A stretch of 64,000 bases of DNA from positions 813,001 through 877,000 of the forward strand of contig JAQIJC010000001.1 of NCBI GenBank assembly GCA_036946405.1, written 5' to 3'. A model generated the notes under the pieces. The model was not told the origin of the DNA and made no database searches. It worked only from the letters and a program-made list of their open reading frames with translations. The DNA is from Sphingomonas phyllosphaerae. GTDB lineage: Bacteria; Pseudomonadota; Alphaproteobacteria; Sphingomonadales; Sphingomonadaceae. Shown here one piece after another: positions 62,605 through 64,000 of the stretch. The translations under genes and the position numbers were made by a program. The stretch's first letter is position 1. Each line of letters begins with the position of its first letter.

Positions 62605-64000
62605 ATGCCCAAGGTACTGATTTCCGACAAAATGGACCCGCGCGCTGCCGAGATCTTCCGCGAGCGCGGGGTCGAGGTCGACGTGATCACCGGCAAGACC
62701 CCCGACGAGCTGAAGGCGATCATCGGCAACTATGACGGGCTCGCGATCCGCAGCTCGACCAAGGTCACCAAGGACATCCTCGAACACGCCACCAACCTGA
62801 AGGTCGTCGGCCGCGCCGGGATCGGGGTCGATAACGTCGACATCCCTGCCGCCTCGGCAAAGGGCGTGGTGGTGATGAACACGCCGTTCGGCAATTCGAT
62901 CACCACCGCCGAACACGCGATCGCGCTGATGTTCGCGCTCGCGCGCCAGCTGCCCGAGGCCGACGCCTCGACGCAGGCGGGCAAGTGGGAGAAGAACCGC
63001 TTCATGGGCGTCGAGGTCACCGGCAAGACGCTCGGTCTGATCGGCGCGGGCAACATCGGCTCGATCGTCGCCGACCGCGCTTTGGGGCTGAAGATGAAGG
63101 TCGTGGCCTTCGACCCGTTCCTTACCGAGGAGCGGGCGGTGGAATTGGGCGTGACCAAGGTAACGCTCGACGAGCTGCTGGCGCGCGCCGACTTCATCAC
63201 GCTGCACACGCCGCTGACCGACCAGACCCGCAACATCCTTTCGGCGGAAAATCTCGCCAAGACCAAGAAGGGCGTGCGGATCGTCAATTGCGCGCGCGGC
63301 GGGCTGATCGACGAGGCCGCGCTCAAGGAAGGGCTCGACTCGGGGCATATCGCGGGCGCGGCGCTCGACGTGTTCGTGACCGAGCCGGCCAAGGAGAGCC
63401 CACTGTTCGGCACCCCGAACTTCGTCTCGACCCCGCATCTCGGCGCGTCGACCACCGAGGCGCAGGTCAATGTCGCGATCCAGGTCGCCGAACAGATGGC
63501 CGACTATCTGGTCTCGGGCGGCGTCACCAACGCGCTCAACGTCCCCAGCCTGTCGGCCGAGGAAGCGCCGAAGCTGCGCCCGTATATGGGGCTGGCCGAG
63601 AAGCTCGGCTCGCTGGTCGGGCAGCTCGCGACCGGCGCGATCGACCGCGTCTCGATCCACCGCGAGGGCGCAGCGGCGGACCTCAACCCCAAGCCGCTGA
63701 CCAGCGCGGTGCTGACCGGCTTCCTGCGCCAGCAGACCGACACGGTGAACATGGTCAACGCGCCGGTGCTGGCGCGCGACCGCGGCATGGAAGTGCGCGA
63801 GATCCGCACCGAGCGTGAGGGCGATTACCACACGCTGTTGCGCGTCGCGGTCCGCACCGCCGACGGCGAGCGCTCGGTCGCGGGGACGCTGTTCGGCGAC
63901 AGCGCGCAGCGGCTGGTCGAGCTGTTCGGGATCAAGGTCGAGGCCGATCTGACCGGCGCGATGCTGTATGTGGTCAACGAGGACGCGCCGGGCTTCATCG
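62605..64000 (+). CDS. serA: D-3-phosphoglycerate dehydrogenase (partial, runs off the right edge)
   Basis: The first 465 residues of the serine pathway's first enzyme, which oxidises 3-phosphoglycerate with NAD. The NAD fold is KTLGLIGAGNIGSIVADRAL, catalytic segments are IRSSTKVTKDILEHATNLKVVGRAGIGVDN, RIVNCARGGLIDEAALKEGL and the catalytic His in FVSTPHLGASTTEAQVNVA. After about residue 315 comes the intervening domain of the long SerA type, and the sequence ends in LYVVNEDAPGFI, near the start of the ACT domain. Long SerA proteins are feedback-inhibited by serine through this region. No stop codon in the window. Confidence 0.95.
   Translation, partial: MPKVLISDKMDPRAAEIFRERGVEVDVITGKTPDELKAIIGNYDGLAIRSSTKVTKDILEHATNLKVVGRAGIGVDNVDIPAASAKGVVVMNTPFGNSITTAEHAIALMFALARQLPEADASTQAGKWEKNRFMGVEVTGKTLGLIGAGNIGSIVADRALGLKMKVVAFDPFLTEERAVELGVTKVTLDELLARADFITLHTPLTDQTRNILSAENLAKTKKGVRIVNCARGGLIDEAALKEGLDSGHIAGAALDVFVTEPAKESPLFGTPNFVSTPHLGASTTEAQVNVAIQVAEQMADYLVSGGVTNALNVPSLSAEEAPKLRPYMGLAEKLGSLVGQLATGAIDRVSIHREGAAADLNPKPLTSAVLTGFLRQQTDTVNMVNAPVLARDRGMEVREIRTEREGDYHTLLRVAVRTADGERSVAGTLFGDSAQRLVELFGIKVEADLTGAMLYVVNEDAPGFI

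Overview
The window is one continuous stretch of a GC-rich alphaproteobacterial chromosome, most likely Sphingomonas or a close relative in the Sphingomonadales. The basis is the gene content seen by translation (a TonB-dependent receptor, an aa3 oxidase operon with ctaB, ctaG, DUF983 and SURF1, a DivK-like receiver, an IalB-like protein, DUF2141 and DUF3572), frequent ATGA/GTGA/TTGA stop-start overlaps, and several families of mirror-image intergenic repeats. No rRNA, tRNA, CRISPR array, integrase or transposase was seen. Almost all of it is housekeeping sequence.

Layout. 1-6714: end of a MerR-type regulator gene, then a minus-strand series pyrE-pdxJ-acpS-lepB-AI-2E family protein-membrane protein-DUF2141-glycosyltransferase. 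6815-14176: cytochrome c oxidase operon (coxB, ctaD, a GNAT gene, ctaB, a 45-residue membrane protein, ctaG, coxC, DUF983, SURF1). 14183-19143: sulfite-oxidase-fold molybdoenzyme with its cytochrome b, flavin reductase, a broken small gene, TSUP transporter, rlmN, IalB-like protein. 19279-24371: outer-membrane barrel, dnaN, SDR, and a glycine-betaine-type ABC importer with a fused permease/binding protein. 24458-32438: TonB receptor, YdeP-type molybdoenzyme with FdhD, a 57-residue protein, a DUF1989/YcgG gene pair, and pterin dehydratase. 32475-39837: metallopeptidase, ccmAB, rRNA methyltransferase, thrC, cfa, EF-hand protein, argG.

39914-41461 is the one clearly foreign-looking locus. A 372-residue protein has a GC-rich N-terminal part carrying an FNPCHDPRNGQFTF motif and a much AT-richer C-terminal part. 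It is translationally coupled to a 125-residue acidic protein. By architecture this looks like a polymorphic toxin with its immunity protein, and it is the best candidate for an undescribed system here.

41701-49206 holds a 799-residue secreted protein of unknown function divergent from a UGM-like flavoprotein and two large polytopic membrane proteins, probably an envelope glycan or lipid locus. 49321-64000 holds a FemAB-like acetyltransferase, RidA, HAD, DUF3572, divK-like gene, rpmG, dps, DUF1328, M3 peptidase, recQ, DUF442, LOG, an extensin-like lipoprotein, serC and the start of serA.

The intergenic gaps carry at least five families of long imperfect palindromes (A-E), most in two copies. 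One A element is split by a B element, and one B element supplies the start codon of a lipoprotein gene.
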